A stretch of 64,000 nucleotides of DNA from positions 972,886-1,036,885 of the forward strand of contig JAMPCA010000001.1 in NCBI GenBank assembly GCA_023666425.1, given 5' to 3'. The first letter of the stretch is position 1. The number at the start of each line of letters is the position of its first letter. The position numbers were made by a program, and so were the translations under genes. The notes under the pieces were generated by a model that saw nothing but the letters and a program-made list of their open reading frames with translations, was not told the origin of the DNA and searched no databases. Shown here piece by piece: positions 1-8,456 of this stretch. Source of the stretch: Muribaculaceae bacterium (GTDB taxonomy: Bacteria > Bacillota > Clostridia > Lachnospirales > Lachnospiraceae).

Positions 1-1574
1 GCAATGTTTTTGATGACCTCCACGAAACTCTTAATCTCCTCCGAGCTCTTCTGTACTTTGTCAATATCATCGACCAGCACCTTCGTAAGCGATACTGTGG
101 TGTCTGATTTTTCACCCAGATCCTCCACGATCACCTTCCCCTGCTCTACCGCCTCAATGGCCTTGTCAACCGTGCTTGTCATTCCCTTTGTCCGGTCCGT
201 AACGGCATTGATGTTCTCGGAAAACGACAGCATTCTCTCGTTGCTGCTCTCGACATTCTGCGCCTGCCCCTGCATCCCCAGCGCGACTTCGTCCATTGTC
301 CTTGAGATATCCTGCACAGAGACATTTATCGACGCCGTCTTGTCCGACACATTTGAAGCCAGATCGTTCACCTGCGTGCCAAAACGCTTCATATCACGCA
401 TGAGAAAACGCATACTGTCAATGGTAGAGTTCAGCGCCGACACAAGAATCTTAAACTCATCCTTCCTTCCGGTGCTGAATTTTCTGGACAGATCGCCCTC
501 TGCAACCGCAGACAGCCCCGTCTCCATAGACTTCACTGTCCGGCTGATTCCGGTGGATATCACGCCTCCAATCGCCATTGCAGCCGTCGCCGCAAGAATC
601 ACCAGAATGACTGTTATGTACTTAATACTCCCCACCTGCTCCAAAAGAATGGATTTCGGAATCAGAGCGCAGATCATCATTCCGGTCTGCCCTACCGGGG
701 CATATATGTATACATAGTCTTTTCCGTTTTGCCGGACATTCCGGCTGCCACTCTCTCCACCGGCTCTCGAGGCCTCAAAAAACTCATTTCCCAGAAAATA
801 GGTTTCTGCGCTTTCCTCTTCCCCCTGAACGGAAGCAATCTCCCTGCCATCTGCGGTTATAAGCGCGCGGACGCTTCCATCGCCAAAATTCATCCGCGCA
901 AGGGCGTCCAGCATGACCGACATATCAATGTCCATCACCACGACACTGTTATTTTTCGTAACCTTTTGATAAAAAGCGACCGCATACTGTTCGGGACTGC
1001 AATCCATATTATCGTCCAGATAGCTGTGATATCCCAGCCAGCCGCTCCTGACCGTGGGATTCTCTGTAAAATAAACGCCCTCTGCGGTAGCCTGAAAATC
1101 CTCGTAGGGATTCTTTGTCATATAGCCCGACAGCGTAGACAAAGACTCGCCGTTTTCTGGTATGACCGAGCAGCTGAACACATATTTGTTGGTCGATCTC
1201 GTATTGCTTATAATATTTTTCGCGTTGCGAAGGGCAGCGACAGAATTCGAATTATTGCTCTTATAATATTTATCGTAGTAATCTCCCACATCGCTGTTCG
1301 TGACCATCTCAAGCCCTTTCGTTGAAATCGAATCACAGATCAGATTGCTGTAATCCGCCACTGCCAGCACAGTGGACAGGGCGGACTCCTCATATTTCGT
1401 CATAATGCCGGATGCGGCCTTGTTATAGGAAACAACACCGAGAACCACCATCATCGCAACCGGCGCCAGAAAAGCTGCCAGAAGCGTCTGCATAATGCTC
1501 CGTCCGTTTTTACCTCCCGCTCTCTTTTTACCCCTCTTCTTTTCCGATACCGCTTTTTTCGCCTTTTTCCCCAT
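1..1574 (-). CDS. Methyl-accepting chemotaxis protein, 3-prime end outside window
   Basis: Chemoreceptor that would sense an extracellular ligand and control the CheA kinase. About 524 codons are visible and the C-terminus runs off the left edge. Order seen: a Lys-rich cytoplasmic start (MGKKAKKAVSEKKRGKK), a membrane segment near residues 28-50, an extracytoplasmic sensor region of about 245 residues, a second membrane segment near 300-320 (ITVILVILAATAAMAIGG), a HAMP-like stretch (ISRTVKSMETGLSAVAEGDLSRKF) and the beginning of the methyl-accepting coiled coil. The start ATG follows GGAGAAAGGGATAAGT. The conserved signalling tip (an EAARAGE-type motif) lies beyond the window, so the call rests on the sensor, HAMP and early coiled-coil layout. 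The sensor looks like a Cache-type fold, but the ligand cannot be read from sequence. Confidence 0.88.
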   Translation of the reverse strand, partial: MGKKAKKAVSEKKRGKKRAGGKNGRSIMQTLLAAFLAPVAMMVVLGVVSYNKAASGIMTKYEESALSTVLAVADYSNLICDSISTKGLEMVTNSDVGDYYDKYYKSNNSNSVAALRNAKNIISNTRSTNKYVFSCSVIPENGESLSTLSGYMTKNPYEDFQATAEGVYFTENPTVRSGWLGYHSYLDDNMDCSPEQYAVAFYQKVTKNNSVVVMDIDMSVMLDALARMNFGDGSVRALITADGREIASVQGEEESAETYFLGNEFFEASRAGGESGSRNVRQNGKDYVYIYAPVGQTGMMICALIPKSILLEQVGSIKYITVILVILAATAAMAIGGVISTGISRTVKSMETGLSAVAEGDLSRKFSTGRKDEFKILVSALNSTIDSMRFLMRDMKRFGTQVNDLASNVSDKTASINVSVQDISRTMDEVALGMQGQAQNVESSNERMLSFSENINAVTDRTKGMTSTVDKAIEAVEQGKVIVEDLGEKSDTTVSLTKVLVDDIDKVQKSSEEIKSFVEVIKNI

Positions 1575-1600
1575 ACTTATCCCTTTCTCCGCTTGGTTTT

Positions 1601-1684
1601 CAGCTTTGTTTATTGAAACGATTCACTTTTTATTTTACAATGCATTTCGCCTATATTCTATCGCTTTGTTTGTGAAACGTTATA
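1601..1684. repeat. Pair of direct repeats upstream of the chemoreceptor gene
   Basis: Two related blocks about 60 bases apart share GCTTTGTTT followed by TGAAACG (1603-1620 and 1663-1679). The first contains the near-palindrome TGAAACGATTCA. They lie in the 5-prime leader of the chemoreceptor gene, so they may be regulator sites; no regulator is implied directly. The rest of 1575-1809 is AT-rich and shows no gene. Confidence 0.3.
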
Positions 1685-1809
1685 TTATAAAAGTACACCT
1701 ATCTTGCCGTCATGTCAACCATACTTTTGGCAAATTTCATTTTTTGCCGTCAACAGAAGATATTTCCAGACCAAAAACAAAAGGGATTTCTTTGAGAACC
1801 CATAAGAAA

Positions 1810-1833
1810 AAGGGGGCAAAAGAATGCCCCCTT
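1810..1833 (-). terminator. Rho-independent terminator after the DUF1653 gene
   Basis: An eight-base-pair stem AAGGGGGC/GCCCCCTT, followed on the minus strand by TTTTTCTT. It sits just downstream of the last gene of the 1.85-5.16 kb operon. Confidence 0.8.
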
Positions 1834-1851
1834 AAAACAGACCAGATGTTC

Positions 1852-2331
1852 TCACCGCAGCCGGTTCGCAAATTCATACTGCTGCCTCGTGCGGATCACA
1901 TATTTTAAATCATCATAACGCTTGTTCAGTTCCCCCTCGGGAATCACGGTATCCATCACCACCGCCATCGTGTCGATCATACTGTCCGTGATATCGTCCC
2001 GCATGGAAACCAGAATATTGTAACGCTCCTCGAAGCTGTCCGTCTCGAGAAATTCCATGAGCTTCGGGTCAAGAGGGGATTCCTCCTGCGCATCTTCCGG
2101 CTTTTCCACGCGCTCAAAGCGGTGTTTCTGCGCTGCATCGGGGTATTTCTCACGATCCACCTCGCTCACAAACATCGCAAGCGGTCTTGCATAGGTGGCA
2201 TAGTCCCCGTACATCGCCTGGTAAATCACCAGCTCCTCCCCGGTCTCCGAATGCTCGGCGATGGTTATGATCTGATACAATTTATCTTTAAAATGCCGGT
2301 AAAACTCGCCCGGCACAGGTCTTCGTTCCAT
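1852..2331 (-). CDS. DUF1653 domain protein
   Basis: Protein of 159 residues whose first half matches the DUF1653 pattern: [18 protein letters not shown], then [16 protein letters not shown] and [12 protein letters not shown]. The family is widespread in Firmicutes and proteobacteria and has no established biochemical role. The second half (acidic, with [17 protein letters not shown]) is a lineage-specific extension that I do not recognise. Start chosen at the ATG preceded by AAGGAAGGACAGCAG rather than an ATG seven codons upstream that lacks a ribosome site. It is the last gene of a four-gene minus-strand run that begins with the nitrite/sulfite reductase; the link to that enzyme is positional only. 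Confidence 0.85.
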   Translation of the reverse strand: MERRPVPGEFYRHFKDKLYQIITIAEHSETGEELVIYQAMYGDYATYARPLAMFVSEVDREKYPDAAQKHRFERVEKPEDAQEESPLDPKLMEFLETDSFEERYNILVSMRDDITDSMIDTMAVVMDTVIPEGELNKRYDDLKYVIRTRQQYEFANRLR

Positions 2332-2367
2332 CTGCTGTCCTTCCTTCTTCATATTATGTAGACTCTT

Positions 2368-2859
2368 CTATCCGGGGAGCTTCATGGACATAAGAAAATC
2401 CTGCGCCTCTCCGATAAAATCCCTCTCAAAGCTTAAATTGCCGTCATACCCCTTGATCATCAGATCCTCGACAGAGCCGAGAAAACTCTCCTCCTCATGC
2501 ATAAGCGGCTGCTCCCACGCAGGAGACACACGCTCAGAATGCCCATGCTCCCGCTCCATCGACTCCAGCGTTTCGTCCTTTTTCGCATATCGCTGGGAAT
2601 TCGCCTTCGCCCGCTCCACGATGCTCTGCTGCCCTTCCTTTTTCCTGCGGAACTCTTCCAGTCTCGCCCTGTCCGCATCCGTCATGGTGCGCCCCTGACT
2701 GCCCTGCGCTCTGTTCTGCAGCGGCATACTCTGCGCTCTGTTCTGCGGCGGCACACTCTGCGGCCTCTGCTTCTTATCCTTCTTTCCCGTCCGGTTTGCC
2801 CCCATCATTATGATTGCCATAATGATAAAAAACCATACGATAAATCCAAACGTTGTCAT
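2368..2859 (-). CDS. Small membrane-anchored hypothetical protein
   Basis: Not recognised. It opens with one membrane helix (MTTFGFIVWFFIIMAIIMMG, residues 1-20), followed by a basic linker, a short repeat in which QNRAQ occurs twice, then a charged, probably helical tail rich in Glu, Arg and Lys. The tail is cytoplasmic if the basic side stays inside. Start placed at the ATG after GAGGTAGAAAGA, six bases after the stop of the upstream gene; a longer reading would overlap that gene. It is probably translationally coupled to its neighbours. Confidence 0.7.
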   Translation of the reverse strand: MTTFGFIVWFFIIMAIIMMGANRTGKKDKKQRPQSVPPQNRAQSMPLQNRAQGSQGRTMTDADRARLEEFRRKKEGQQSIVERAKANSQRYAKKDETLESMEREHGHSERVSPAWEQPLMHEEESFLGSVEDLMIKGYDGNLSFERDFIGEAQDFLMSMKLPG

Positions 2860-2864
2860 TCTTT

Positions 2865-3617
2865 CTACCTCAACAATTCCCCAATCAGCCACCCGGCTCT
2901 CTCTACCGCCGGCCTCTGCTCCCCGGGGCGGTTCCAGAGTATCCCCAGAAGCTCCGCCTCATTGCGGCTTTTTCTGTCATTGCGCATGAGAAGCGCGTCC
3001 ATCCGGCTGTCCGCCAGCGGAATCGCAATCAGAAGAAGCTCTTCGATGGGTGCGTAAAACTCCTCCTTATACACCTGTGCAATCCGCGCAAGTCTCTCCG
3101 CCGGAGGCAGATCTACCAGTTCCTTATCGGTGTGGGACTGATAGAAAAAGCACAAAGGCACCATCTCCGGCTTATCCTTGAGCAGATTCTCCTTGAGGAG
3201 CGAGAGAAGATTTTCAATCTCGCTCTGCAGAATCAGACGCTGTTCCGGCTCCTCCAGCGCCTTTGTCCCCATCTTCAAAATACTCTCGTAAGTGGAGTGG
3301 AACTCCTTATCCTCCCTGCTGATGATAAACTCGTTGGCAAAGCCTCCCTGCAGCCGTTTCAGCTCCTTTAAGGCCTCTGTAAAAGCTTTTTGCCCCTCTT
3401 TATCTATCTCTCCCTCCTGCACAAGCAGCTTATCCATGCGCTGCGCCAGCTCCTCCACCCTGAGCGTGGAGGTTCTCGCCCGCTGGTACTGCTCTTTCAC
3501 CTGCGGAAACTGTTTGATAAAATGATCGTATTTCTTCTGCCACAGCTTCAGCTTTCCCCTGTCACAGTCCGTCGCCAAAAGCGCCTCCCGGACTACCCGC
3601 ATCTCATCTTTTCCCAT
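2865..3617 (-). CDS. Hypothetical protein, mostly helical
   Basis: Protein of 250 residues without a family I recognise. It is rich in charged residues, with long predicted helices (for example KDEMRVVREALLATD and RTSTLRVEELAQRMDKLL), and has no signal peptide or membrane helix, so it is likely cytoplasmic. It starts seven bases after the reductase gene and ends five bases before the next gene, which supports co-transcription with both. Nothing points to catalytic residues. Confidence 0.75.
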   Translation of the reverse strand: MGKDEMRVVREALLATDCDRGKLKLWQKKYDHFIKQFPQVKEQYQRARTSTLRVEELAQRMDKLLVQEGEIDKEGQKAFTEALKELKRLQGGFANEFIISREDKEFHSTYESILKMGTKALEEPEQRLILQSEIENLLSLLKENLLKDKPEMVPLCFFYQSHTDKELVDLPPAERLARIAQVYKEEFYAPIEELLLIAIPLADSRMDALLMRNDRKSRNEAELLGILWNRPGEQRPAVERAGWLIGELLR

Positions 3618-3624
3618 AACCTGT

Positions 3625-5160
3625 CTACCTCGTATATTTCTCTACCAGCTCCTGCATCTGTTTCCTGTTTCTCTTTATCCATTCCGCATAAACGGTCTTT
3701 TCCTGCTCGATTTTATGCCCCAGTTCAATCAAAAATCCCGGCAGATCCTCCGCCGCGATGGCCGCTCCCGCCTCAGCGATAACCTCCTGCCCCTGCAGGG
3801 GACAGCCGCCCACGCTGACTGCAAAGGCGGGCTTTGGCCCCTGCGGCGACTGCTTCACGGCTCCGCGGAAACCAATCTCTCCAATCTGGTGCGCCGAGCA
3901 GGAGGAAGGACAGCCGCTGATATGGATCTGCGGCAATACGCCGTCCGCAAAATTCTCCTTACGAATCTCCTCCACCAGCGTTTTCAGCATACCGCTGGAA
4001 TCTCCCACACCCACCTGACAGATCGTGCTGCCCACGCAGGCCACGGAAGTCTCAAACAGACTGCGCGCACCGTCCTCTGTCAGCGCCAGAAGCTTTTTTG
4101 CCTCCTCTGCGGTACAGTTGATGATATACAGTCCCTCTTCCGGGGTCAGGCGCAGCTCCACCTGCTCCATATCCGCAATGACGCCACAGAGCGCCTTTGC
4201 CTTTTCAGGTGGAAGAAAGCCTCCGATGGGCTGGTAAAACACTGCGTAAAGTCCCGCCTGCTTCTGGGGCACTATACGGCGGTCCCTGAGCACATCCTTT
4301 GTGGCCGTCTTCTCAACAGCCACAGGCTCCACCGTAATGTCCAGCTTTTCCTCCGCAAGCACCTTTGCCAGCTTTTCCTGATAGGCCTTCACAAAGCCCT
4401 CCGTCCCAAGCGTCTCCTGCATAAACCGGGTTCTCGCCCGCCCCCGGTTCTCGTAATTGCCGTAGGTCACAAAGGTGTCTACCATAGCCTTTGCATAGTA
4501 GAGGATCTTCTCCCCCGGCACATGCTCCGCCACCTTTGCGCCGAGAGCCGGGCGGTTCCCCAGACCTCCCGCCGCGTACACGTCAAATGTCTTGTCCTGT
4601 CTGGCCACAAAACCGAGATCCCGGAAGGTGGCGTGCGTCTCGTTCTTCGGGGAATTGGAAAAGCAGACCTTGAGCTTTCTCGGAAACTTCACTGCCCGTA
4701 TAAACTGCATGAGGTACTCTCCCATCGCCTCCGCATAAGGCATTACGTCAAAATACTCCCCCGTCTCCACGCCGGAAAGGGGAGATGCCATGACGTTTCG
4801 CGGAAAATCTCCTCCGCCTCCCCTGGATATCATGCCTGCATTCCATGCCGCCTCCATCAGTTCGCAGAGATCCTCCGCCTCTAAGTCATGGAGCTGAACG
4901 GACTGGCAGGTGGTCAGTTTGATTCTGTCAATCCCATACTTCTCCACCGCATCCGCGATAAACTTAAGCCGCTCCTTCGTAAGCCTGCCCCCGGCCATCC
5001 GGAGGCGCAGCATGTGCTTTTTACCGCCCCGCTGTGCGTAACTGCCAAAACCGCCGGAAAAGCCCTTGTACTCCGGCACTTTCAGCTCCCCTCTGTGAAA
5101 CTGCATCGTCTTATCCCGAAATTCCGCAAGATCCGGCAAAAATTCCTGTAAATAATCCAT
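3625..5160 (-). CDS. Nitrite/sulfite reductase, siroheme [4Fe-4S] type
   Basis: Protein of 511 residues of the ferredoxin-type nitrite/sulfite reductase family, which carries out six-electron reduction of nitrite or sulfite on a coupled siroheme and iron-sulfur centre. Two ferredoxin-like half domains are seen early (RLRMAGGRLTKERLKFIADA) and again in the middle (YQPIGGFLPPEKAKALCGV). The cluster ligands are visible as C-VGSTI-C (C-x5-C, near residue 376) and GCPSSC (C-x3-C, near 416). ATG follows GGAGGCAGAAGGGCG. The neighbours do not include sulfate-activation or ammonia-assimilation genes, so nitrite versus sulfite cannot be decided. It heads the four-gene operon running to 1.85 kb. Confidence 0.93.
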   Translation of the reverse strand: MDYLQEFLPDLAEFRDKTMQFHRGELKVPEYKGFSGGFGSYAQRGGKKHMLRLRMAGGRLTKERLKFIADAVEKYGIDRIKLTTCQSVQLHDLEAEDLCELMEAAWNAGMISRGGGGDFPRNVMASPLSGVETGEYFDVMPYAEAMGEYLMQFIRAVKFPRKLKVCFSNSPKNETHATFRDLGFVARQDKTFDVYAAGGLGNRPALGAKVAEHVPGEKILYYAKAMVDTFVTYGNYENRGRARTRFMQETLGTEGFVKAYQEKLAKVLAEEKLDITVEPVAVEKTATKDVLRDRRIVPQKQAGLYAVFYQPIGGFLPPEKAKALCGVIADMEQVELRLTPEEGLYIINCTAEEAKKLLALTEDGARSLFETSVACVGSTICQVGVGDSSGMLKTLVEEIRKENFADGVLPQIHISGCPSSCSAHQIGEIGFRGAVKQSPQGPKPAFAVSVGGCPLQGQEVIAEAGAAIAAEDLPGFLIELGHKIEQEKTVYAEWIKRNRKQMQELVEKYTR

Positions 5161-5253
5161 CGCCCTTCTGCCTCCCTGTTCATATTGCCGTCAGAACACG
5201 CCATATCCCTATTATATATGAATTATCCATAAATATCCACATAAAAATAATAT

Positions 5254-5441
5254 GCATACGGAAATAACGCCCATGGAAATCAACTTTGAACATTTGAGAA
5301 TGACTGACGGTGCATAAAGTTTCCAAGCTATCGGTTTCGTCAAATGGATTTTCCTTCACAAAGATAGCTTTGGAATCTTTTGCGCCGCCAGCCATTTCCA
5401 AATACCTGGAATAGATTTCCATGGGCGCTATTTCCGTGTAT
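5254..5441. repeat. Long imperfect inverted repeat, about 80-base arms
   Basis: The left arm starts CATACGGAAATAACGCCC and the right arm, read on the opposite strand, starts CATACACGGAAATAGCGCCC. Similarity continues inward through CATGGAAATC, a CTGACGG/CTGGCGG block, and TTCCAAGCTATC/TTCCAAAGCTATC around a loop near 5332-5362. An 80-codon minus-strand reading frame lies inside it but has no ribosome site. The element fills most of the 384 bases between the reductase gene and the next gene. It could be a MITE-like insertion, an inverted duplication, or a structured RNA. Confidence 0.6.
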
Positions 5442-5544
5442 GTAACGCGCCTTTATTTTGCAGATTGCCAAAAGCGGGCGGACATGCTACTATATCAGCA
5501 GAAAACCATCTTTTCATGGAAACCCGCACGGGCAGGAGGAGCAA

Positions 5545-5844
5545 ATGCTGACATACGACGACGCACTGAATCTGAATTATTATAAAAAAGCCCAGTTCAC
5601 CGGCTGGATCAATGGAATGCGCTTTCTGATCCGGCGCGAAGCGCCCGAGGATACGGAGGCCATTTTCCACGCATGGGTCTGGCCGGGCCCCTTCATCTTT
5701 GATCTGACTCCCGATGAGAAAAAAACAGACTTCACAGCCCCCTTTTCCAATGAAGGGAAGCAGGAAGTCGTAGACTGGATCAACGGGGAATACGAAGCCC
5801 ACCCCGAGCGGTGGAGCCATGAGAAAAAGCCTTTATATGAATAG
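5545..5844 (+). CDS. Small conserved-looking hypothetical protein
   Basis: Protein of 99 residues starting MLTYDDALNLNYYKK after a strong GGCAGGAGGAGCAA ribosome site. It is rich in aromatic and acidic residues (AIFHAWVWPGPFIFDLTPDEKK), with no membrane helix or signal peptide. I do not recognise the family. It is convergent with the membrane protein gene ending at 5851, with no terminator seen between them. A 29-codon upstream extension is possible but ignores the ribosome site. Confidence 0.7.
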   Translation: MLTYDDALNLNYYKKAQFTGWINGMRFLIRREAPEDTEAIFHAWVWPGPFIFDLTPDEKKTDFTAPFSNEGKQEVVDWINGEYEAHPERWSHEKKPLYE

Positions 5845-5850
5845 CATTTC

Positions 5851-7113
5851 TCACTGCAGAACCGCCCGGTAACACACCTCCCCCTTATCGTACAGGCCAG
5901 TGATGCTTATGTCACTGTCATTGTAATACAGGGTCATTTCCCCACCGTAGATACAGTGGATACCACTTTGCAAAAGCCTCCCGGCCGCCTCCCCGTCCCA
6001 CTCGTCCGCGACAAACACCGGAGCCGTATGCATAAGCAGCTCCCCGCACCCCATACCGCGGGAATACGTCACCAGATTGTTTCTCGCGCACTTCTCGCTC
6101 CCGTCCACAATATCCCGGTAGGCCGTGCGCAGCGTGCCGTCCGCAAACTCATAATAATACATGCGGTCGATTTGATTCAGCGGATAATTCCGCAGGCTGA
6201 CCAGACTTAACGTTCCGGAATATTCCATCGTACCCGCATCGTAGACGGTGTCGCCAAAGCGGTCGTACAGATTAAAGGCATAGGTCACGTCTCTGGCATC
6301 CAGATTGCGCACGAAGCCGTCATGGCTGGAAATTACGCCCCGGGTATACCCCTGCGCGGCCAGCTCTTCCGCGAGAGCGTCCACGATAAACGCATTTTTC
6401 ATCCAGTAAAAATCCACATACTGGGTCACAGACTCCGCATCCAGCCAGCTTTTATACTCCGGCGCAATCGAAAGCCTGATCGTGTTATCCCCCAACAGCT
6501 CGATGTCTATGTTCTCCCCGTCCGAGGCAAACTCCGCCGTCTGCCCGCAGAATTCCGCCAGCTCCCCATTCTGCTCCGGGTCAAATACTGCCGTTTCCGA
6601 ATCGTCCCCGCAATAAAAAAGATTGTCGCAGACCTCATAGACCGGCGCCAGGTACATCCGCCTCTCCCCGCAGGTCTTTGCCAGAGAAAAAGCGTCATAC
6701 AGCACCGCATCCACCACAATCTTCTCCCCCGGGTGTCCGTTGATATAGCAGAGATTGTGCACGCCCTCAAATTCCTGGTACACGTTAAAGAGCTGATACA
6801 TTTTTACGCATGCATCCGTATAGACCGCCCGCACAGCCTTGCTCTCCGCAGAGGGCGTCTGCCCGTCCGCCCCCAGCTCATAGAGAAACACAAAGTCCCC
6901 GGCACAGTTCATCTCTGCGGCAGCGTTTGCCTCAATCTCCGTCCAGCCGCTGCTCCCATTCAGAAACTGCGTAAACGCGCTGGCAAGGGCAAAAGCCCCG
7001 ACTGCCAGAAGAAGAAGCGCCGCCGCCAGACGGTATTTGTTGTATTTGTCATCCTTTAGCTCCACCCTTGTGACCTTATCCACATGTGGAGAGTTCCGCT
7101 TCTTTGCCGCCAT
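5851..7113 (-). CDS. Membrane-anchored hypothetical protein of the opp operon
   Basis: Protein of 420 residues with a basic cytoplasmic start, one membrane helix near residues 29-50 (AAALLLLAVGAFALASAF), and a large extracytoplasmic domain rich in Tyr, Asp and Glu. The topology is that of a signal-anchored surface protein. No catalytic motif or family is recognised. It begins six bases after the ATPase gene at 7120, so it is almost certainly the last gene of the peptide-transport operon and may assist uptake or sense peptide. That role is inferred from position alone. Confidence 0.75.
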   Translation of the reverse strand: MAAKKRNSPHVDKVTRVELKDDKYNKYRLAAALLLLAVGAFALASAFTQFLNGSSGWTEIEANAAAEMNCAGDFVFLYELGADGQTPSAESKAVRAVYTDACVKMYQLFNVYQEFEGVHNLCYINGHPGEKIVVDAVLYDAFSLAKTCGERRMYLAPVYEVCDNLFYCGDDSETAVFDPEQNGELAEFCGQTAEFASDGENIDIELLGDNTIRLSIAPEYKSWLDAESVTQYVDFYWMKNAFIVDALAEELAAQGYTRGVISSHDGFVRNLDARDVTYAFNLYDRFGDTVYDAGTMEYSGTLSLVSLRNYPLNQIDRMYYYEFADGTLRTAYRDIVDGSEKCARNNLVTYSRGMGCGELLMHTAPVFVADEWDGEAAGRLLQSGIHCIYGGEMTLYYNDSDISITGLYDKGEVCYRAVLQ

Positions 7114-7119
7114 ATTCCG

Positions 7120-8445
7120 TCAGATCACCGCCAGAACGATTGCAAGAAGCAAAAGAAGAATTAAAACGCCCAGCACAATAAAGCCGATCACCGCGCCCTT
7201 TTTGCAGGCTTTGTAGTTGCGGATATAATTGTGCTTCTTAAATACCAGCGCCGCGATAATGCCGATCACCGGCAGGAAGAAGGACAGCACACTCAGCCAT
7301 ATATTTCCTGTATCGTGTACCGGAGCATTCAAAAACTCATCGGATATAATCGCGTTGATGGCCTCGTCCTGCTTCCTTTTGATTTCCTCGGCGGACGTGC
7401 TCTCCTGATCCATGATCGTGATGGACTTAATCGGCACGTTTTTCTCACGAACCGCCTTGTATTCGCTGATCTCCTTCTTATTGCCGTACACCCAGTGATC
7501 GTTTCCTATGCACACAAATTCCGGTTTGTCCTCCGAATAGTCGTGCATCGCGGGATCATAGGTGTAGAGCACCTTATTTTTCTCCAGTCTCGGATCCGGA
7601 ATCGGAATCGCGGAGATCAGGGAGCGGGTGTAGGGATGCAGCGGATAATCAAACAGCTCCTCCGCAGCCGCCACTTCCACGATTTTTCCCTTATAGATTA
7701 CGCCGATCCGGTCTGAAATAAAACGCACCACTGACAGATCGTGGGCGATAAACAGATAGGTGACATTCTTCTCCTTCTGAAACTTTTTCAAAAGATTGAG
7801 CACCTGCGCGCGGATGGACACATCCAGCGCAGAGATCGGCTCGTCCGCCACTACCAGCTCCGGCTCCATGACCATCGCCCGCGCAATTCCGATACGCTGT
7901 CTCTGGCCTCCCGAAAACTCATGGGGATAGCGGGTCAGATGCTCCGGCAGAAGCCCGACCTCGTTGATCATGTTCTCCACCTTGTTCACACGGTCCGCCT
8001 CGTCCTTGAACAGGTGGAAATTGTACAGACCCTCGGACACGATATAATCCACCGTGGCGCGCTCGTTCAAAGACGCCGCCGGATCCTGAAATACCATCTG
8101 GATATTGCGGATCACCTCGCGGTCAAGACTTTTGGGAATCTTTCCCGAGATGGGCACTCCCTTGTACAGAATTTCCCCCGCCGCCAGCGGATTGACACGG
8201 ATCACCGCCCGGCCGATGGTCGTCTTGCCGGAGCCGGACTCGCCCACCAGCGAGAATGTCTCTCCCCGGTAAATATCAAAGGAGGCATTCTGTACGGCGC
8301 GCACCGCATCCTCGCCCTTGCCAAAGGTAATATCTATATTCTTTAACGACAGCAGAATTTCCCTGCCGTTTTCATCGACGGGTCCCTTTTCCGGCAGATG
8401 CGCCACGCGAACCCTCTTTTCTTTTTCCCGATTTTGCTCTGACAC
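7120..8445 (-). CDS. oppF: Oligopeptide ABC transporter ATPase, OppF-like, with C-terminal membrane tail
   Basis: Nucleotide-binding subunit that couples ATP hydrolysis to peptide import. Visible motifs: Walker [11 protein letters not shown]-loop [17 protein letters not shown], signature [13 protein letters not shown], Walker [13 protein letters not shown] and the switch His in FIAHDLSVV. The usual OppF C-terminal segment ([16 protein letters not shown]) is followed by about 140 extra residues that end in two hydrophobic helices ([20 protein letters not shown] and [20 protein letters not shown]). That tail is unusual for a soluble ATPase. The start is taken as GTG at 8445 with AGGAG eight bases away; a TTG two codons upstream is too close to the ribosome site. 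Confidence 0.92.
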   Translation of the reverse strand: MSEQNREKEKRVRVAHLPEKGPVDENGREILLSLKNIDITFGKGEDAVRAVQNASFDIYRGETFSLVGESGSGKTTIGRAVIRVNPLAAGEILYKGVPISGKIPKSLDREVIRNIQMVFQDPAASLNERATVDYIVSEGLYNFHLFKDEADRVNKVENMINEVGLLPEHLTRYPHEFSGGQRQRIGIARAMVMEPELVVADEPISALDVSIRAQVLNLLKKFQKEKNVTYLFIAHDLSVVRFISDRIGVIYKGKIVEVAAAEELFDYPLHPYTRSLISAIPIPDPRLEKNKVLYTYDPAMHDYSEDKPEFVCIGNDHWVYGNKKEISEYKAVREKNVPIKSITIMDQESTSAEEIKRKQDEAINAIISDEFLNAPVHDTGNIWLSVLSFFLPVIGIIAALVFKKHNYIRNYKACKKGAVIGFIVLGVLILLLLLAIVLAVI

Positions 8446-8456
8446 GTTCAAAACTC

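Noticed and set aside
3715..4884. Long plus-strand open frame (389 codons)
   Set aside because: It is antisense to the nitrite/sulfite reductase gene, whose cluster motifs are clear; composition effect only.
5180..5422. 80-codon minus-strand frame
   Set aside because: It lies inside the long inverted repeat, has no ribosome site, and its start is mirrored in the other arm.
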